From contig SBLD01000001.1 of assembly GCA_004551485.1 (NCBI GenBank), forward strand, positions 502,938-566,937: a stretch of DNA of 64,000 nucleotides, in the 5' to 3' direction. The DNA comes from Billgrantia azerbaijanica. Lineage in GTDB: Bacteria > Pseudomonadota > Gammaproteobacteria > Pseudomonadales > Halomonadaceae. The notes beneath the pieces are model-generated. The model ran no database searches. It was given only the letters and a program-made list of their open reading frames with translations, and was not told where the DNA came from. Positions 19,860 to 30,546 of this stretch are shown here, piece after piece (position 1 is the first letter of the stretch; every line of letters starts with the position of its first letter). The translations under genes were made by a program, and so were the position numbers.

Positions 19860-21083
19860 ATGACCTTCATCAAGAAGACGCTCGCCAGCAGCATCGCCGT
19901 TGCCGCCGCCACCTCGCTGATGGCCACCACCGCCCAGGCCGAGATCAGCGACGACGCGGTGCGCATCGGCTACCTGGCCGACATGTCCGGCACCTACCGC
20001 GACCTGGCCGGTCCCGGTGGCCTCGAGGCGCTCGAGATGGCCATCGAGGACTTCGGTGGCAGCGTCAATGGCGCGCCCATCGAGGTGTTCAGCGCCGACG
20101 ACCGCAACAGCGCCGACGTGGGCGCCAACACCGTGCGCGGCTGGATCGACCAGGACAACGTCGACCTGGTGGCCGGCATGGTGGCCTCGTCGGTGACCAT
20201 CGCCGTGACCAAGGTGCTCGAGGACAACGACAAGCTGGGCATCGTCTCCGGTTCGGCGGCCTCGAGCATCACCAACGAGCACTGCACGCCCAACCACATC
20301 CACTGGGTCTACGACACCTACCCGCTGGCCAACGGCACCGCCAAGGCGGTGGTCGAGCAGGGCGGCGACAGCTGGTTCATGCTGACCGCCGACTACGCCT
20401 TCGGCCACGCCCTGGAGGGCGACGTGGAGAAGGTGGTCACCGACAATGGCGGGACCATCGTCGATCGCATCCGCCACCCGTTCCCCACCGAGGACTTCTC
20501 CTCCTACATCCTCCAGGCGCAGGGTTCCGGGGCCAAGATCGTCGGCCTGGCCAACGCCGGTGCCGACACCGTCAACGCCATCAACACGGCGAGCCAGTTC
20601 GGTCTGGTACAGAGCGGCCAACAGCTCGCCGGCCTGCTGGTGTTCCTCAACGACGTCTACGCCATGGGCCTCGAGGCCACCCAGGGGCTGCTGCTCACCA
20701 CCGGCTGGTACTGGAACATGGACGAGGCATCGCGCGAGTGGGCCGAGCGCTACTACGAGCGCGTGGGGCGCATGCCGACCATGGTCCAGGCGGGCATCTA
20801 CTCCAGCGCCATGCACTACCTGAAGGCCGTCGAGGCGACCGGCAGCGACGATGCCCAGACCGTGCGCAGCCACATGATGGAGCAGCCCATCGAGGACTTC
20901 TTCGCCCGCAATGGCCGCATCCGTGAGGATGGCCGCATGGTCCACGACATGTACCTTGCCGAGGTGAAGGCGCCGGCCGATGCCACCCACGAGTGGGACC
21001 TCTACGAGATCAAGGCCACCATTCCTGCCGAGGAAGCCTACCGCCCGCTCGCCGAAAGCAAGTGCCAGCTGGTCAACAACTGA
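19860..21083 (+). CDS. Periplasmic substrate-binding protein of the HAAT-type ABC importer
   Basis: The 407-residue type I periplasmic binding protein. The signal peptide is residues 1-27 (MTFIKKTLASSIAVAAATSL, cleavage near AQA-EIS). The mature start DDAVRIGYLADMSGTYRDLAGPGGLEALEMAIEDFGG is characteristic of the Peripla_BP_6 / amide-urea branch. The hinge and ligand-binding repeats (GMVASSVTIAVTKVL, SGSAASSITNEHC, ADYAFGHALEGD) are present. It lies between the ATPase and permease genes. GAGGAGACGATA precedes the ATG. The ligand is unknown. Confidence 0.9.
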   Translation: MTFIKKTLASSIAVAAATSLMATTAQAEISDDAVRIGYLADMSGTYRDLAGPGGLEALEMAIEDFGGSVNGAPIEVFSADDRNSADVGANTVRGWIDQDNVDLVAGMVASSVTIAVTKVLEDNDKLGIVSGSAASSITNEHCTPNHIHWVYDTYPLANGTAKAVVEQGGDSWFMLTADYAFGHALEGDVEKVVTDNGGTIVDRIRHPFPTEDFSSYILQAQGSGAKIVGLANAGADTVNAINTASQFGLVQSGQQLAGLLVFLNDVYAMGLEATQGLLLTTGWYWNMDEASREWAERYYERVGRMPTMVQAGIYSSAMHYLKAVEATGSDDAQTVRSHMMEQPIEDFFARNGRIREDGRMVHDMYLAEVKAPADATHEWDLYEIKATIPAEEAYRPLAESKCQLVNN

Positions 21084-21147
21084 GCGGGCCAGCGTGATCC
21101 GGCGGCGGCCATTGCCGCCGCCCCTCTGACGGCGAGGAGACACTGAC

Positions 21148-22035
21148 ATGACGATGATATTCGGGGTGCCGTTGGCGGTGTTCATGGGCCAGCTGATGCT
21201 GGGCCTGATCAACGGCGCCTTCTATGCCCTGCTGAGCCTGGGCCTGGCGGTGATCTTCGGCCTGCTGAAGATCGTCAACTTCGCCCACGGAGCCATGTAC
21301 ATGCTCGGCGCCTTCGCCACCCTGCTGGGCATGCAGTACCTGGGCGTGAGCTACTGGGCGGCGCTGCTGCTGGCCCCGCTGGTGGTGGGCGCCCTGGGGA
21401 TGGTGATCGAGCGGCTGCTGCTGCGCCGCATCGGCCACCTCGACCACCTCTACGGCCTGCTGCTCACCTTCGGCCTGGCGCTGATCTTCGAGGGCTCTCT
21501 GGTCAACTTCTTCGGCGTCTCCGGCGCCCGCTATCCCACGCCGGAGGCCTTGCAGGGCGGGTTGCAGCTGGGCTTCATGTTCCTGCCCACCTACCGCGCC
21601 TGGGTGCTGGTGGCCGCCCTGGTGGTGTGCCTGGGCACCTGGTACGTCATCGAGCGTACGCGGCTCGGCGCCTACCTGCGCGCCGGCACCGAGAACCCGG
21701 CGCTGATGCAGGCGTTCGGCGTCAACGTGCCGCAGCTGATCACCCTCACCTACGGCTTCGGCGTGGCGCTCGCGGCCTTCGCCGGGGTGCTGGCCGCGCC
21801 GCTCTACCCGGTGTCGCCGACCATGGGCTCCAACCTGTTGATCATCGTCTTCGCCGTGGTGGTGATCGGCGGCATGGGCTCGATCCTCGGCGCCATCCTC
21901 ACCGGCCTGGGCATGGGGCTGGTCGAGGGACTCACCAAGGTGTACTACCCCGAGGCCGCCAACACCGTGATCTTCCTGGTGATGATCCTGGTGCTGATGC
22001 TGCGGCCCGCCGGGCTCTTCGGCAAGGAGGCATGA
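21148..22035 (+). CDS. livH: Branched-chain amino acid-type ABC permease LivH
   Basis: A 295-residue inner-membrane permease with about eight hydrophobic segments. The family start QLMLGLINGAFYALLSLGLAVIFGLLKIVNFAHGAMYMLGAF and the C-terminal FAVVVIGGMGSILGAILTGLGMGLVEG (coupling region) are diagnostic. The stop overlaps the livM start (ATGA), with AAGGAGG seen 1-7 bases upstream of that start. Confidence 0.93.
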   Translation: MTMIFGVPLAVFMGQLMLGLINGAFYALLSLGLAVIFGLLKIVNFAHGAMYMLGAFATLLGMQYLGVSYWAALLLAPLVVGALGMVIERLLLRRIGHLDHLYGLLLTFGLALIFEGSLVNFFGVSGARYPTPEALQGGLQLGFMFLPTYRAWVLVAALVVCLGTWYVIERTRLGAYLRAGTENPALMQAFGVNVPQLITLTYGFGVALAAFAGVLAAPLYPVSPTMGSNLLIIVFAVVVIGGMGSILGAILTGLGMGLVEGLTKVYYPEAANTVIFLVMILVLMLRPAGLFGKEA

Positions 22036-23021
22036 CCATGGCCACGACGCAAACCCTGACCCCTGCCATGGAGCGCGCCCGCCGCGCCTCCCAGCGGCGC
22101 AACCTCTTCTACCTGGCGCTGGTCGCCGTGGGCCTGGTGGCCCCCTTTGCCGCCTACCCGGTGTTCCTGATGAAGATGCTGTGCTTCGCGCTCTTCGCCT
22201 GCGCCTTCAACCTGCTGCTCGGCTATGCGGGGCTGCTCTCCTTCGGCCACGCGGCCTTCCTGGCCACCGGCGGTTACGTGACCGGTTTTCTGCTGTCGAG
22301 CTACCCCGCGCTCACGCCGGAACTGGGCATTCTCACCGGCACCGCTGCCGCCGTGGCGCTGGGGGCGGTGTTCGGGGTCCTCGCCATTCGTCGCCAGGGC
22401 ATCTACTTCGCCATGGTCACGCTGGCGCTGGCCCAGCTGATGTTCTTCGTCTTCATCCAGGCGCCGTTCACCGGCGGCGAGGATGGCCTGCACGGCGTGC
22501 CGCGCGGCGAGCTGTTCGGCCTCGTCAGCCTCGAGAGCAACCTGGCGATGTACTACTTCGTCTTCGCGGTGTTCCTGATCGGCTTCGCGATCGTCCAGCG
22601 CGCCGTGCACTCGCCCTACGGCCAAGTGCTCAAGGCGATCCGCGAGAACGAGCCGCGCGCGGTGTCGCTGGGCTACAACGTCGATGCCTACAAGCTGCTG
22701 GCCTTCGTGCTCTCGGCCGGCCTCGCCGGCCTGGCGGGGTCGACCAAGACGGTGGTGTTCCAGCTCGCCTCGCTCACCGATGCCCACTGGCACATGTCCG
22801 GCGAGGTGATCCTGATGACCCTGCTGGGCGGCGTGGGCACGCTGTTCGGCCCGGTGGTGGGGGGCAGCCTGGTGGTCAGCCTGCAGCACATGCTGGCGCA
22901 GTCGCCGCTGGGCAACTGGGTCAGCCCCATCCTCGGAGCGATCTTCGTGGTCTGCGTGCTGAGCTTCCGCAGCGGCATCGTCGGCGAGCTGCAGAAGCTC
23001 ATCCGCAAGAACTTCAAGTGA
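22032..23021 (+). CDS. livM: Branched-chain amino acid-type ABC permease LivM
   Basis: The 329-residue second permease of the importer, the heterodimer partner of LivH. Characteristic blocks are FALFACAFNLLLGYAGLLSFGHAAFLATGGYVTGFLL, RRQGIYFAMVTLALAQLMFF, LKAIRENEPRAVSLGYNVDAYKLLAFVLSAGLAGLAG and MTLLGGVGTLFGPVVGGSLVV. The start at 22032 overlaps the livH stop and has a strong AAGGAGG. Last gene of the operon; a terminator follows. Confidence 0.93.
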   Translation: MTMATTQTLTPAMERARRASQRRNLFYLALVAVGLVAPFAAYPVFLMKMLCFALFACAFNLLLGYAGLLSFGHAAFLATGGYVTGFLLSSYPALTPELGILTGTAAAVALGAVFGVLAIRRQGIYFAMVTLALAQLMFFVFIQAPFTGGEDGLHGVPRGELFGLVSLESNLAMYYFVFAVFLIGFAIVQRAVHSPYGQVLKAIRENEPRAVSLGYNVDAYKLLAFVLSAGLAGLAGSTKTVVFQLASLTDAHWHMSGEVILMTLLGGVGTLFGPVVGGSLVVSLQHMLAQSPLGNWVSPILGAIFVVCVLSFRSGIVGELQKLIRKNFK

Positions 23022-23047
23022 GCACCGGCGACGAGCCGCATCCCTCC

Positions 23048-23071
23048 AGGCGCCCCGCGGGGCGCCTTTTT
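23048..23071. terminator. Terminator between livM and the convergent LysR gene
   Basis: AGGCGCCCC (23048-23056) pairs with GGGGCGCCT (23059-23067) and is followed by TTTT. The last T of the stem starts the T-tract. It begins 27 bases after the livM stop. Confidence 0.88.
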
Positions 23072-23081
23072 ACTGCCGGTC

Positions 23082-23972
23082 TCAGGGCCGGGGCGGCAGC
23101 GCCTCGCCAATATGCGCCACCAGGAAATCGACGAACTGGCGCACCTTGGGCGACAGGTGGCGGTGGCGGGGGTAGACCGCCCACACCGCGGTGTCGCGGT
23201 GGCGGAAGGTGTCCAGCACCGAGACCAGCTCGCCCGATTGCAGGTAGGGTTCGACGTAGTAATCGGGCAACTGGGCCAGCCCCAGCCCCTTGCGCACCGC
23301 ATCCAGCAGCGCCGGGCCGGAGTTGGCCTGCCAGCGGCCGTCGACGCGCACCTCGCGCCGCACCCCATTCGTCTCGAACAGCCAATAGTCCCGCGAGCCG
23401 AGCAGACAGGGATGATGGCTCAGCTCGGCCAGCGAGTGCGGGCGCGAGACCCGCTCGAAGTAGTCCCGGGAGCCGACCACGTACTCGCGACGCTCGCACA
23501 GCCGCCGGGCGATCAGCGTCGAGTCCTTGAGCACGCCCATGCGGATGGCGATGTCGAAGCCCTCGTCGATCACCTCCACCTGGCGGTTGGTGAAGTGCAT
23601 CTGCACCTCGAGCTGTGGGTGCAGGCGCTGGAAATCGTTGACCAGCGGGGCGACGTAGCGCTCGCCGAAGGTGGTCGCCGAGGTCAGCCGCAGCACCCCG
23701 CGTGGCCGTGACTGGAAGTCGGTGACGGCCGCCTCGGCCTCGAGGAAGCCGTCCAGCAGGTGGCGACAGTGCTCGTAGTAGACGGCGCCGGCATCGGTGA
23801 GACGGATCTGGCGGGTGGTTCGATACAGCAGCGGAGTACCCAGCCGGCTCTCGAGCTGGCTGACCAGTCGGCTGACATGGGAGTTGGAGACCTTGAGACG
23901 ACTCGCCGCCGCCGAGAAGGTGCCCTGGCGCACCACCTCGACGAAGGCCTCGATGCGATCCCAGCGTTGCAT
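23082..23972 (-). CDS. LysR-family regulator divergent from frmA
   Basis: A 296-residue LysR protein of the CrgA/DsdC-like branch. The N-terminal helix-turn-helix is FVEVVRQGTFSAAASRLKVSNSHVSRLVSQLESRLG. The effector domain begins RGVLRLTSATTFGERYVAPLVNDFQRLHP and has FDIAIRMGVLKDSTLIARRL. It is divergent from the glutathione-dependent formaldehyde dehydrogenase with about 180 bases between starts, so it probably regulates formaldehyde detoxification. Homologues beside frmA are common in pseudomonads and halomonads. Confidence 0.87.
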   Translation of the reverse strand: MQRWDRIEAFVEVVRQGTFSAAASRLKVSNSHVSRLVSQLESRLGTPLLYRTTRQIRLTDAGAVYYEHCRHLLDGFLEAEAAVTDFQSRPRGVLRLTSATTFGERYVAPLVNDFQRLHPQLEVQMHFTNRQVEVIDEGFDIAIRMGVLKDSTLIARRLCERREYVVGSRDYFERVSRPHSLAELSHHPCLLGSRDYWLFETNGVRREVRVDGRWQANSGPALLDAVRKGLGLAQLPDYYVEPYLQSGELVSVLDTFRHRDTAVWAVYPRHRHLSPKVRQFVDFLVAHIGEALPPRP

Positions 23973-24021
23973 GAAGGCGCGATCCCTCCGTCATTGTTGT
24001 TCAGTGGCAATAATCATCTGA

Positions 24022-25263
<1,242 letters not shown>

Positions 25264-25348
25264 GCATGTGGCTTGAGAAAGTGGCTTCGAATCGCTGGGA
25301 AAAACAGGCACCATGGTGCCGTCCGACGGCCGCGTGGAGGCAAACGGC

Positions 25349-26203
25349 ATGACCATAAGCGAAAACCTGGAACTGGTATCGGCCACCAAGAGCTTCGATG
25401 GCTGGCTCAAGCGCTATCGGCACCACTCCCGGGCGCTCGATTGCGAGATGATCTTCGCCATCTACCTGCCGCCCCAGGCCGAACGTGAGCGGGTGCCGCT
25501 GCTGTGGTGGTTGTCGGGGCTCACCTGCACCGATGAGAACTTCATGCAGAAGGCGGGGGCCCAGCGCGTCGCGGCGGAGCTCGGCATCGCCATCGTCTGC
25601 CCGGACACCAGCCCGCGCGGCACCGACCTGCCCGGCGAGCACGACAGCTACGACCTGGGCTCGGGGGCAGGCTTCTACGTCAACGCCACCCAGGAGCCCT
25701 GGGCGAAGCACTATCGCATGTACGACTACGTCACCGAGGAGCTGCCCTCGGTGGTGCGCCAGCACTTTCCCGTCAACGGGCGGGAGTCGATCAGCGGTCA
25801 CTCGATGGGCGGCCATGGCGCGCTGGTGATGGCCCTGCGGCGCCCCGGTCACTACCGCTCGGTGTCGGCCCTGGCGCCCATCGTCAATCCCACCCAGTGC
25901 CCCTGGGGCAAGAAGGCGTTTGCCGCCTATCTGGGCGACGACCCGGGCGGCTGGACGCAGTACGACGCCTGCGAGCTGGTGGCCAAGGGCGCCTCGAGCC
26001 AGAAGCTGTTCATCGACCAGGGCGAGGCGGACGACTTTCTCGATGAGCAGCTCAAGCCCGAGCGGCTGGAGGCGGTGTGCGCCGAGCATGATCATCCCCT
26101 GACGCTGCGGCGCCAGCCGGGGTATGATCACAGCTACTACTTCATCGCCACCTTCATCGAGGACCACCTGCGCTACCATGCCGAGCATCTCGCCCAAGGC
26201 TGA
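25349..26203 (+). CDS. fghA: S-formylglutathione hydrolase
   Basis: Hydrolyses S-formylglutathione to formate and glutathione, completing the pathway started by FrmA. The 284-residue alpha/beta hydrolase of the esterase D family has the nucleophile elbow SGHSMGGHGAL, the acid in IDQGEADDFLDEQL and the catalytic His in QPGYDHSYYFI. The oxyanion region LLWWLSGLTCTDENFMQKAGAQR is typical. ATG 25349 is preceded by GGAGG; an upstream ATG at 25313 would add 12 non-conserved residues. Confidence 0.96.
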   Translation: MTISENLELVSATKSFDGWLKRYRHHSRALDCEMIFAIYLPPQAERERVPLLWWLSGLTCTDENFMQKAGAQRVAAELGIAIVCPDTSPRGTDLPGEHDSYDLGSGAGFYVNATQEPWAKHYRMYDYVTEELPSVVRQHFPVNGRESISGHSMGGHGALVMALRRPGHYRSVSALAPIVNPTQCPWGKKAFAAYLGDDPGGWTQYDACELVAKGASSQKLFIDQGEADDFLDEQLKPERLEAVCAEHDHPLTLRRQPGYDHSYYFIATFIEDHLRYHAEHLAQG

Positions 26204-26254
26204 CGAGAGCCCGTTGCCGGTCCGGCGGTACCCGGCCGCCGGGCCGCTTGCCCC

Positions 26255-26986
26255 ATGATCATGAGCGCGGCTCGGCAGTTGCCCCGCGCCCTGATGCGTC
26301 GCCTGCTGCACGCCCTGGCCCTCGTCGGGGTCGGCTTCGTGGCGCTGTCGCTGCTGCTGGTGTTGCTGCTGCGCGAGGTGCCGGCCTACGGCTCCATGGT
26401 CATGCTCGAGCGCAAGGTCGAGGCGTGGCTCGCCGGCGAGTCGCTGCCGATCCGTCACCAGTGGCGGCCCTGGGAGTCGCTCTCGGTGCATGCCAAGCTG
26501 GCGGTGGTCGCCGCCGAGGATCAGCGCTTCGCCGAGCACCGCGGCTTCGATCTGGTCGAGCTGCGCCGCGCCTGGGAGGCGAGCCGCGACGGCGAGCGCC
26601 TGCGCGGGGCCAGCACCATCAGCCAGCAGACCGCCAAGAACCTCTTCCTGTGGACCGGACGCAGCTGGGTGCGCAAGGGCCTGGAGGCGTGGTTCACCCT
26701 GCTCATCGAGACGTTCTGGTCCAAGCAGCGCGTGCTCGAGGTCTACCTCAACATCGTCGAGTGGGACAGTGGCGTGTTCGGGCTCGAGGCCGCGGCCCAG
26801 CACTACTTCGGCGTCTCCGCCGACCGGCTCAGCGAGGTCCAGGCGAGCCGCCTGGCCGCCATCCTGCCCAACCCGCGGGCCTGGGACGCCGCCCGGCCGG
26901 GTCCCTATGTAGCGCAGCGCAGCGCCTGGATCCGCCAGCAGATGCGCAACCTCGGCGGCGGCTATCTGCAGCGCCTGGGGGAGTAG
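26255..26986 (+). CDS. mtgA: Monofunctional biosynthetic peptidoglycan transglycosylase
   Basis: Polymerises lipid II into glycan strands without a transpeptidase domain. The 243-residue protein has a single N-terminal membrane anchor (residues about 16-40, LLHALALVGVGFVALSLLLV). The GT51 motifs follow: AAEDQRFAEHRGFDLVEL with the catalytic Glu, RGASTISQQTAKNLFLW, KQRVLEVYLNIVEWDSGVFG, and EAAAQHYFGVSADRLS with RLAAILPNPRAWD. Length is normal for MtgA. It stands alone between fghA and the convergent EamA gene. Confidence 0.95.
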   Translation: MIMSAARQLPRALMRRLLHALALVGVGFVALSLLLVLLLREVPAYGSMVMLERKVEAWLAGESLPIRHQWRPWESLSVHAKLAVVAAEDQRFAEHRGFDLVELRRAWEASRDGERLRGASTISQQTAKNLFLWTGRSWVRKGLEAWFTLLIETFWSKQRVLEVYLNIVEWDSGVFGLEAAAQHYFGVSADRLSEVQASRLAAILPNPRAWDAARPGPYVAQRSAWIRQQMRNLGGGYLQRLGE

Positions 26987-26998
26987 GGGCCCGGGCCC

Positions 26999-27907
26999 CT
27001 ACCGGCGGCTGCGTGCCACCAGCACCACCCCGGCAATGGTCACCGCCATGCCGACCAGGCCGATCGTCGGCAGGCGCTCGTCGAACAGCCACCATGCCTC
27101 CAGCGCCGTCACCGGCGGCACCAGGTAGAAGAGGCTCGCCACGCGCGAGGCCTCGCCGCGCTTGATCAGCGCCATCAGCAGCAGGATGGCGCTGATCGAC
27201 AGCACCAGGACCAGCCACAGCAGCGTCAGCACGAAGGTGGGGGCCCAGTCGATGTGGCGCTCCTCGAAGAGGAGGGCGCCGAGGCCCAGCAGGGTGCCGG
27301 CGGCCAGGTACTGCACCGCGGTGCCGGCGAGCAGCGGCATGCCGGTGCAGAAGCGCTTCTGGTAGAGGGTGCCCAACGAGATGCCCGCGAGCGCCACCGT
27401 CACGCTGAGCAGCGCCCCCGGGCCGAACCCCTGGAAGAGTGCCTCGCCCGGGTCGAGCTTGCTGCCCAGTACCAGGGTGATGCCGCCAAGCCCCAGGGCC
27501 AGCCCCAGCCACTGCAGGGCGGAGAGGCGCTCGCCCAGCAGCGGACGGGCCAGGGCGGCGGTGAGCAGCGGCTGCAGCCCCACCAGCAGCGCGGCAAGCC
27601 CCGCCGGCATGCCAAGCTGGATGCCGTAGAAGACGCCGCCCAGGTAGGCGCCGTGCACCAGCAGCCCCGAGACGCCGATATGCGCCCACAGCCGCACGCC
27701 GCGCGGCCAGTCCCCCCTGAGCAGGGTCACCAGGGGGATCAGCAGCGCGAGCGTCAGCACGAAGCGCACGAAGAGGAAGGTAAAGGGCTCGGCATGGGGG
27801 AGCCCGAACTTGGCGCCGATGAAGCCGGTGCTCCACAGGGCCACGAAGAGCACCGGCATGCTCGCCAGCCATAGCCGGCCGGGAGGGGAGAGGACAAGAG
27901 AGCGCAT
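26999..27907 (-). CDS. EamA/DMT-superfamily transporter
   Basis: A 302-residue inner-membrane protein with about ten hydrophobic helices in two repeats, the drug/metabolite transporter layout (first repeat MPVLFVALWSTGFIGAKFGLPHAEPFTFLFVRFVLTL, second LSVTVALAGISLGTLYQKRF). Such proteins are exporters of amino acids, metabolites or drugs; the substrate is not predictable. The frame is open far upstream, but homology starts at MRSLVLSPPGRLW, so ATG 27907 is used. It is convergent with mtgA. Confidence 0.85.
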   Translation of the reverse strand: MRSLVLSPPGRLWLASMPVLFVALWSTGFIGAKFGLPHAEPFTFLFVRFVLTLALLIPLVTLLRGDWPRGVRLWAHIGVSGLLVHGAYLGGVFYGIQLGMPAGLAALLVGLQPLLTAALARPLLGERLSALQWLGLALGLGGITLVLGSKLDPGEALFQGFGPGALLSVTVALAGISLGTLYQKRFCTGMPLLAGTAVQYLAAGTLLGLGALLFEERHIDWAPTFVLTLLWLVLVLSISAILLLMALIKRGEASRVASLFYLVPPVTALEAWWLFDERLPTIGLVGMAVTIAGVVLVARSRR

Positions 27908-28078
27908 ATGAGAGAGTGACGTCCTGGTCGCAACGAAACATCGACCATACTGCGTTCCCGGCCCGGGCAAAAGGGTGGCCTGGCCAAGGGTCTTACACTC
28001 CGTTACTGGAAAGTTCTGAACCCCGGGGTGAAAGGGGGCGTCACAGGCTCGCATACACACGCAAACCTGGAGGTATTC

Positions 28079-28465
28079 ATGCAACGGATGACTGCACTGT
28101 TCTCGGCCGCCCTGCTTGCCGTAGGCCTGATGGGCGCCCAGGCCCAGGCACAGCAGGACCCCGCAGCATCACCCGAACAGCCGGCGGCTACCGCACCGGC
28201 TCAGGACTTCTCCGACGAGCAGCTGCAGCAGTTCGCCGACGCCTCACAGCAGATCGCCATGATCTCCCAGGAGTACACCCAGCGTCTGCAGAAAGCCGAA
28301 GGCGAGCAGGCTCAGCAGGAGGTGCGGCAGGAAGCCAACGACAAGATGGTTGAGGTGGTCGAGGACAGCGGTCTCGACGTGAATACCTTCAATGCCATCG
28401 GCCAGGCCATCCAGCAGGATCCCGAATTGATGCAGCGCGTCCAGGAGATGGCACAGCAGCCCTGA
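28079..28465 (+). CDS. DUF4168 family secreted protein
   Basis: A 128-residue protein with a signal peptide (MQRMTALFSAALLAVGLMGA, cleavage near AQA-QQD). A Pro/Ala/Gln-rich linker follows, then a DUF4168-like helical domain (FSDEQLQQFADASQQIAMISQEY, and VEDSGLDVNTFNAIGQAIQQDPELMQRVQ). Function unknown; a periplasmic location is expected. GGAGG precedes the ATG at good spacing. It appears monocistronic, with a hairpin after it. Confidence 0.8.
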   Translation: MQRMTALFSAALLAVGLMGAQAQAQQDPAASPEQPAATAPAQDFSDEQLQQFADASQQIAMISQEYTQRLQKAEGEQAQQEVRQEANDKMVEVVEDSGLDVNTFNAIGQAIQQDPELMQRVQEMAQQP

Positions 28466-28492
28466 GCGGAGCGCGTTACTGCCGCCACCGTT

Positions 28493-28522
28493 GTCGAAGG
28501 CCACCCGCGGGTGGCCTTCGAC
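28493..28522. terminator. Hairpin after the DUF4168 gene
   Basis: A perfect inverted repeat: 28493-28506 pairs with 28509-28522 (GTCGAAGGCCACCC against its complement), 28 bases after the stop. There is no T-tract, so it may be rho-assisted or only an RNA-stabilising hairpin. Confidence 0.6.
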
Positions 28523-28612
28523 GTATGCAGGGGTCGCATCCAGACCTTTACAGCCGAGAGGGGCGACCACAAACTGGCACCTGAAGTCGGCATGATGGCA
28601 AGGGGGTGACGC

Positions 28613-30529
28613 ATGGACGTGGAGCTGTTGGAGATCCGCCAGCACATGGCGCAGTTTCCCCCCTTCGATGGCCTCTCCGACGAGCTGCTCGACGAGGTGG
28701 CGGGGCAGGTCGAGGTGAGCTACTTCAAGGCGGGCACCGATATCCTCACCCTCGACCAGGAGGTGCACGAGCTCTGCTACATCCGCAGCGGGGCCGTCGA
28801 GGTGTACCGACGCAGCGGCGATCTCTACAACCGCCTCGGCGAGGGCGACATCCTCGGCCACTTCAGCCTGCTGCGCAATCACCGCGTGCGGTTTCCCGCC
28901 ACGGCCTTGGAAGACACCCTGATCTACTTCATCCCCGAGTCGGTGTTCCGGCGCCTGTGCGAGGCCGACGAGCACTTCGCCGACTTCGTCGAGCTCGGTC
29001 GTCCGCGCCTCGAAGCGGCCGTGGAGGATCAGAAGAAGGCCAACGACATGATGATCACCCGGGTGCGCAAGCTCCTGACGCGCTATCCGGTGATGGTCGA
29101 GGCCACCGCCACGGTGCAGGAGACGGCGCGCCAGATCACCGCGGCGCAGGCCTCGGCGGCGCTGGTACTGGATGCCGCAGGCGACAACCCCCGCTACAGC
29201 TTCGCCGACAGCGAGGAGCGGGTGTGGGAGATGAGCGGTATCCTCACCGACAGCGACTTCCGTACCCGGGTGGTGGCCGAGGGCCTGCCTCCCGACACGC
29301 CGGTGGGCAGGCTGGTGGGCAAACCGCCGATCACCATCCAGTCCGACGAGTCGGTGTACGAGGCGATGCTCACCATGCTGCGCAACAACATCCACCACCT
29401 GCCGGTGCTGCACCGCCGCCGGCCGGTGGGCATCGTGCACCTCTCCGACATCATCCGCTACGAGACCCACTCGAGCCTCTATCTGGTCAGCAACATCTAC
29501 AGCCAGTCGAGCGTCGCAGGGTTGGCCAAGCTCGCCCCCGACGTGCGGGCCGCGTTCGTGCGCATGGTGGAAGAGGGTGCCAGCTCGCACATGGTCGGCA
29601 GTGCCCTGTCGACCATCGGACGCAGCTTCACGCGGCGCCTGCTGGAGCTGGCGGAGCGGGAGCTGGGGCCGCCGCCGGTGCCCTACTGCTTCATGGTCAA
29701 CGGCTCCATGGCCCGCGACGAGCAGTCGATCGTCACCGACCAGGACAACGCCCTGGTGCTCTCCGACGACTTCGATCCCGAGCGCCATGACGCCTACTTC
29801 CTGGCGCTGGCCCAACGGGTCAGCGACGGCCTGCACGCCTGCGGCTACACCTACTGCAAGGGCGATGTGATGGCGACCAATGCCCAGTGGCGCCAGCCGC
29901 TGTCGGTGTGGAAGCGTTACTTCAGCGACTGGATCGACGATCCCACCCCCGAGCGGCTCCTGCACAGCTCGATCTTCTTCGATCTCGACAGCGCCTTCGG
30001 CGAGGAGGACTATGTCGAGCAGCTGCAGGACCTGCTGGCGACCAAGGCGGCGAAGAGCCCGCTGTTCCTTGCCGCCATGGCGCGCAACGCCCTGAACCGC
30101 ACGCCGCCGCTGGGCATCTTCCGCACCTTCGTGATGGAGAAGGACGGCGAGCAGAACAACTCCATCAACCTCAAGCGGCGCGGCACGGCACCGCTCGTCG
30201 ACCTGATCCGCGTGCACGCCCTGGCCTGCGGGTCGCGCGCCCAGAACAGCTTCGAGCGCCTCGACGACATCGCCAGGACCCAGCTGCTGGCGCCCGGCGT
30301 CGGCGAAAAGCTGCGCTATGCGCTGGAGTTCCTGGCCATGTCGCGGATCCGTCACCAGGTGATCGACCTCCAGCAGGATCGCGAACCCGACAACAACATC
30401 GAGCCGGAGAACGTCGCCGACAGCGAGCGGCACAACCTCAAGGATGCCTTCCAGGTGCTGAGCAACGCCCAGAAGTTCCTCAAGTACCGCTATCCGATGC
30501 CGTCCCGCTCCCACCACCGGTCGCGCTGA
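28613..30529 (+). CDS. cNMP-binding/CBS/DUF294 nucleotidyltransferase-like protein
   Basis: A 638-residue cytoplasmic signalling protein. An N-terminal cyclic-nucleotide-binding beta-barrel (about 10-130, LCYIRSGAVEVYRRSGDLYNRLGEGDILGHFSLL) is followed by two CBS motifs (about 150-285, with SGILTDSDFRTRVV and RRPVGIVHLSDIIRYET). Next is a DUF294 nucleotidyltransferase domain with FMVNGSMARDEQSIVTDQDNALV, keeping the GS and DxD-type residues, and a helical substrate-binding-like C-terminal domain. The same layout in other gammaproteobacteria usually precedes a DnaQ-like exonuclease, as here. The target of the predicted nucleotidyl transfer is unknown. Confidence 0.9.
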   Translation: MDVELLEIRQHMAQFPPFDGLSDELLDEVAGQVEVSYFKAGTDILTLDQEVHELCYIRSGAVEVYRRSGDLYNRLGEGDILGHFSLLRNHRVRFPATALEDTLIYFIPESVFRRLCEADEHFADFVELGRPRLEAAVEDQKKANDMMITRVRKLLTRYPVMVEATATVQETARQITAAQASAALVLDAAGDNPRYSFADSEERVWEMSGILTDSDFRTRVVAEGLPPDTPVGRLVGKPPITIQSDESVYEAMLTMLRNNIHHLPVLHRRRPVGIVHLSDIIRYETHSSLYLVSNIYSQSSVAGLAKLAPDVRAAFVRMVEEGASSHMVGSALSTIGRSFTRRLLELAERELGPPPVPYCFMVNGSMARDEQSIVTDQDNALVLSDDFDPERHDAYFLALAQRVSDGLHACGYTYCKGDVMATNAQWRQPLSVWKRYFSDWIDDPTPERLLHSSIFFDLDSAFGEEDYVEQLQDLLATKAAKSPLFLAAMARNALNRTPPLGIFRTFVMEKDGEQNNSINLKRRGTAPLVDLIRVHALACGSRAQNSFERLDDIARTQLLAPGVGEKLRYALEFLAMSRIRHQVIDLQQDREPDNNIEPENVADSERHNLKDAFQVLSNAQKFLKYRYPMPSRSHHRSR

Positions 30530-30546
30530 AGGCGTTCCTGCCGATC

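Noticed and set aside
19821-21212. 463-residue open frame on the minus strand opposite the liv binding-protein gene
   Set aside because: A low-complexity antisense shadow; the plus-strand gene has a signal peptide, ribosome binding site and family motifs.
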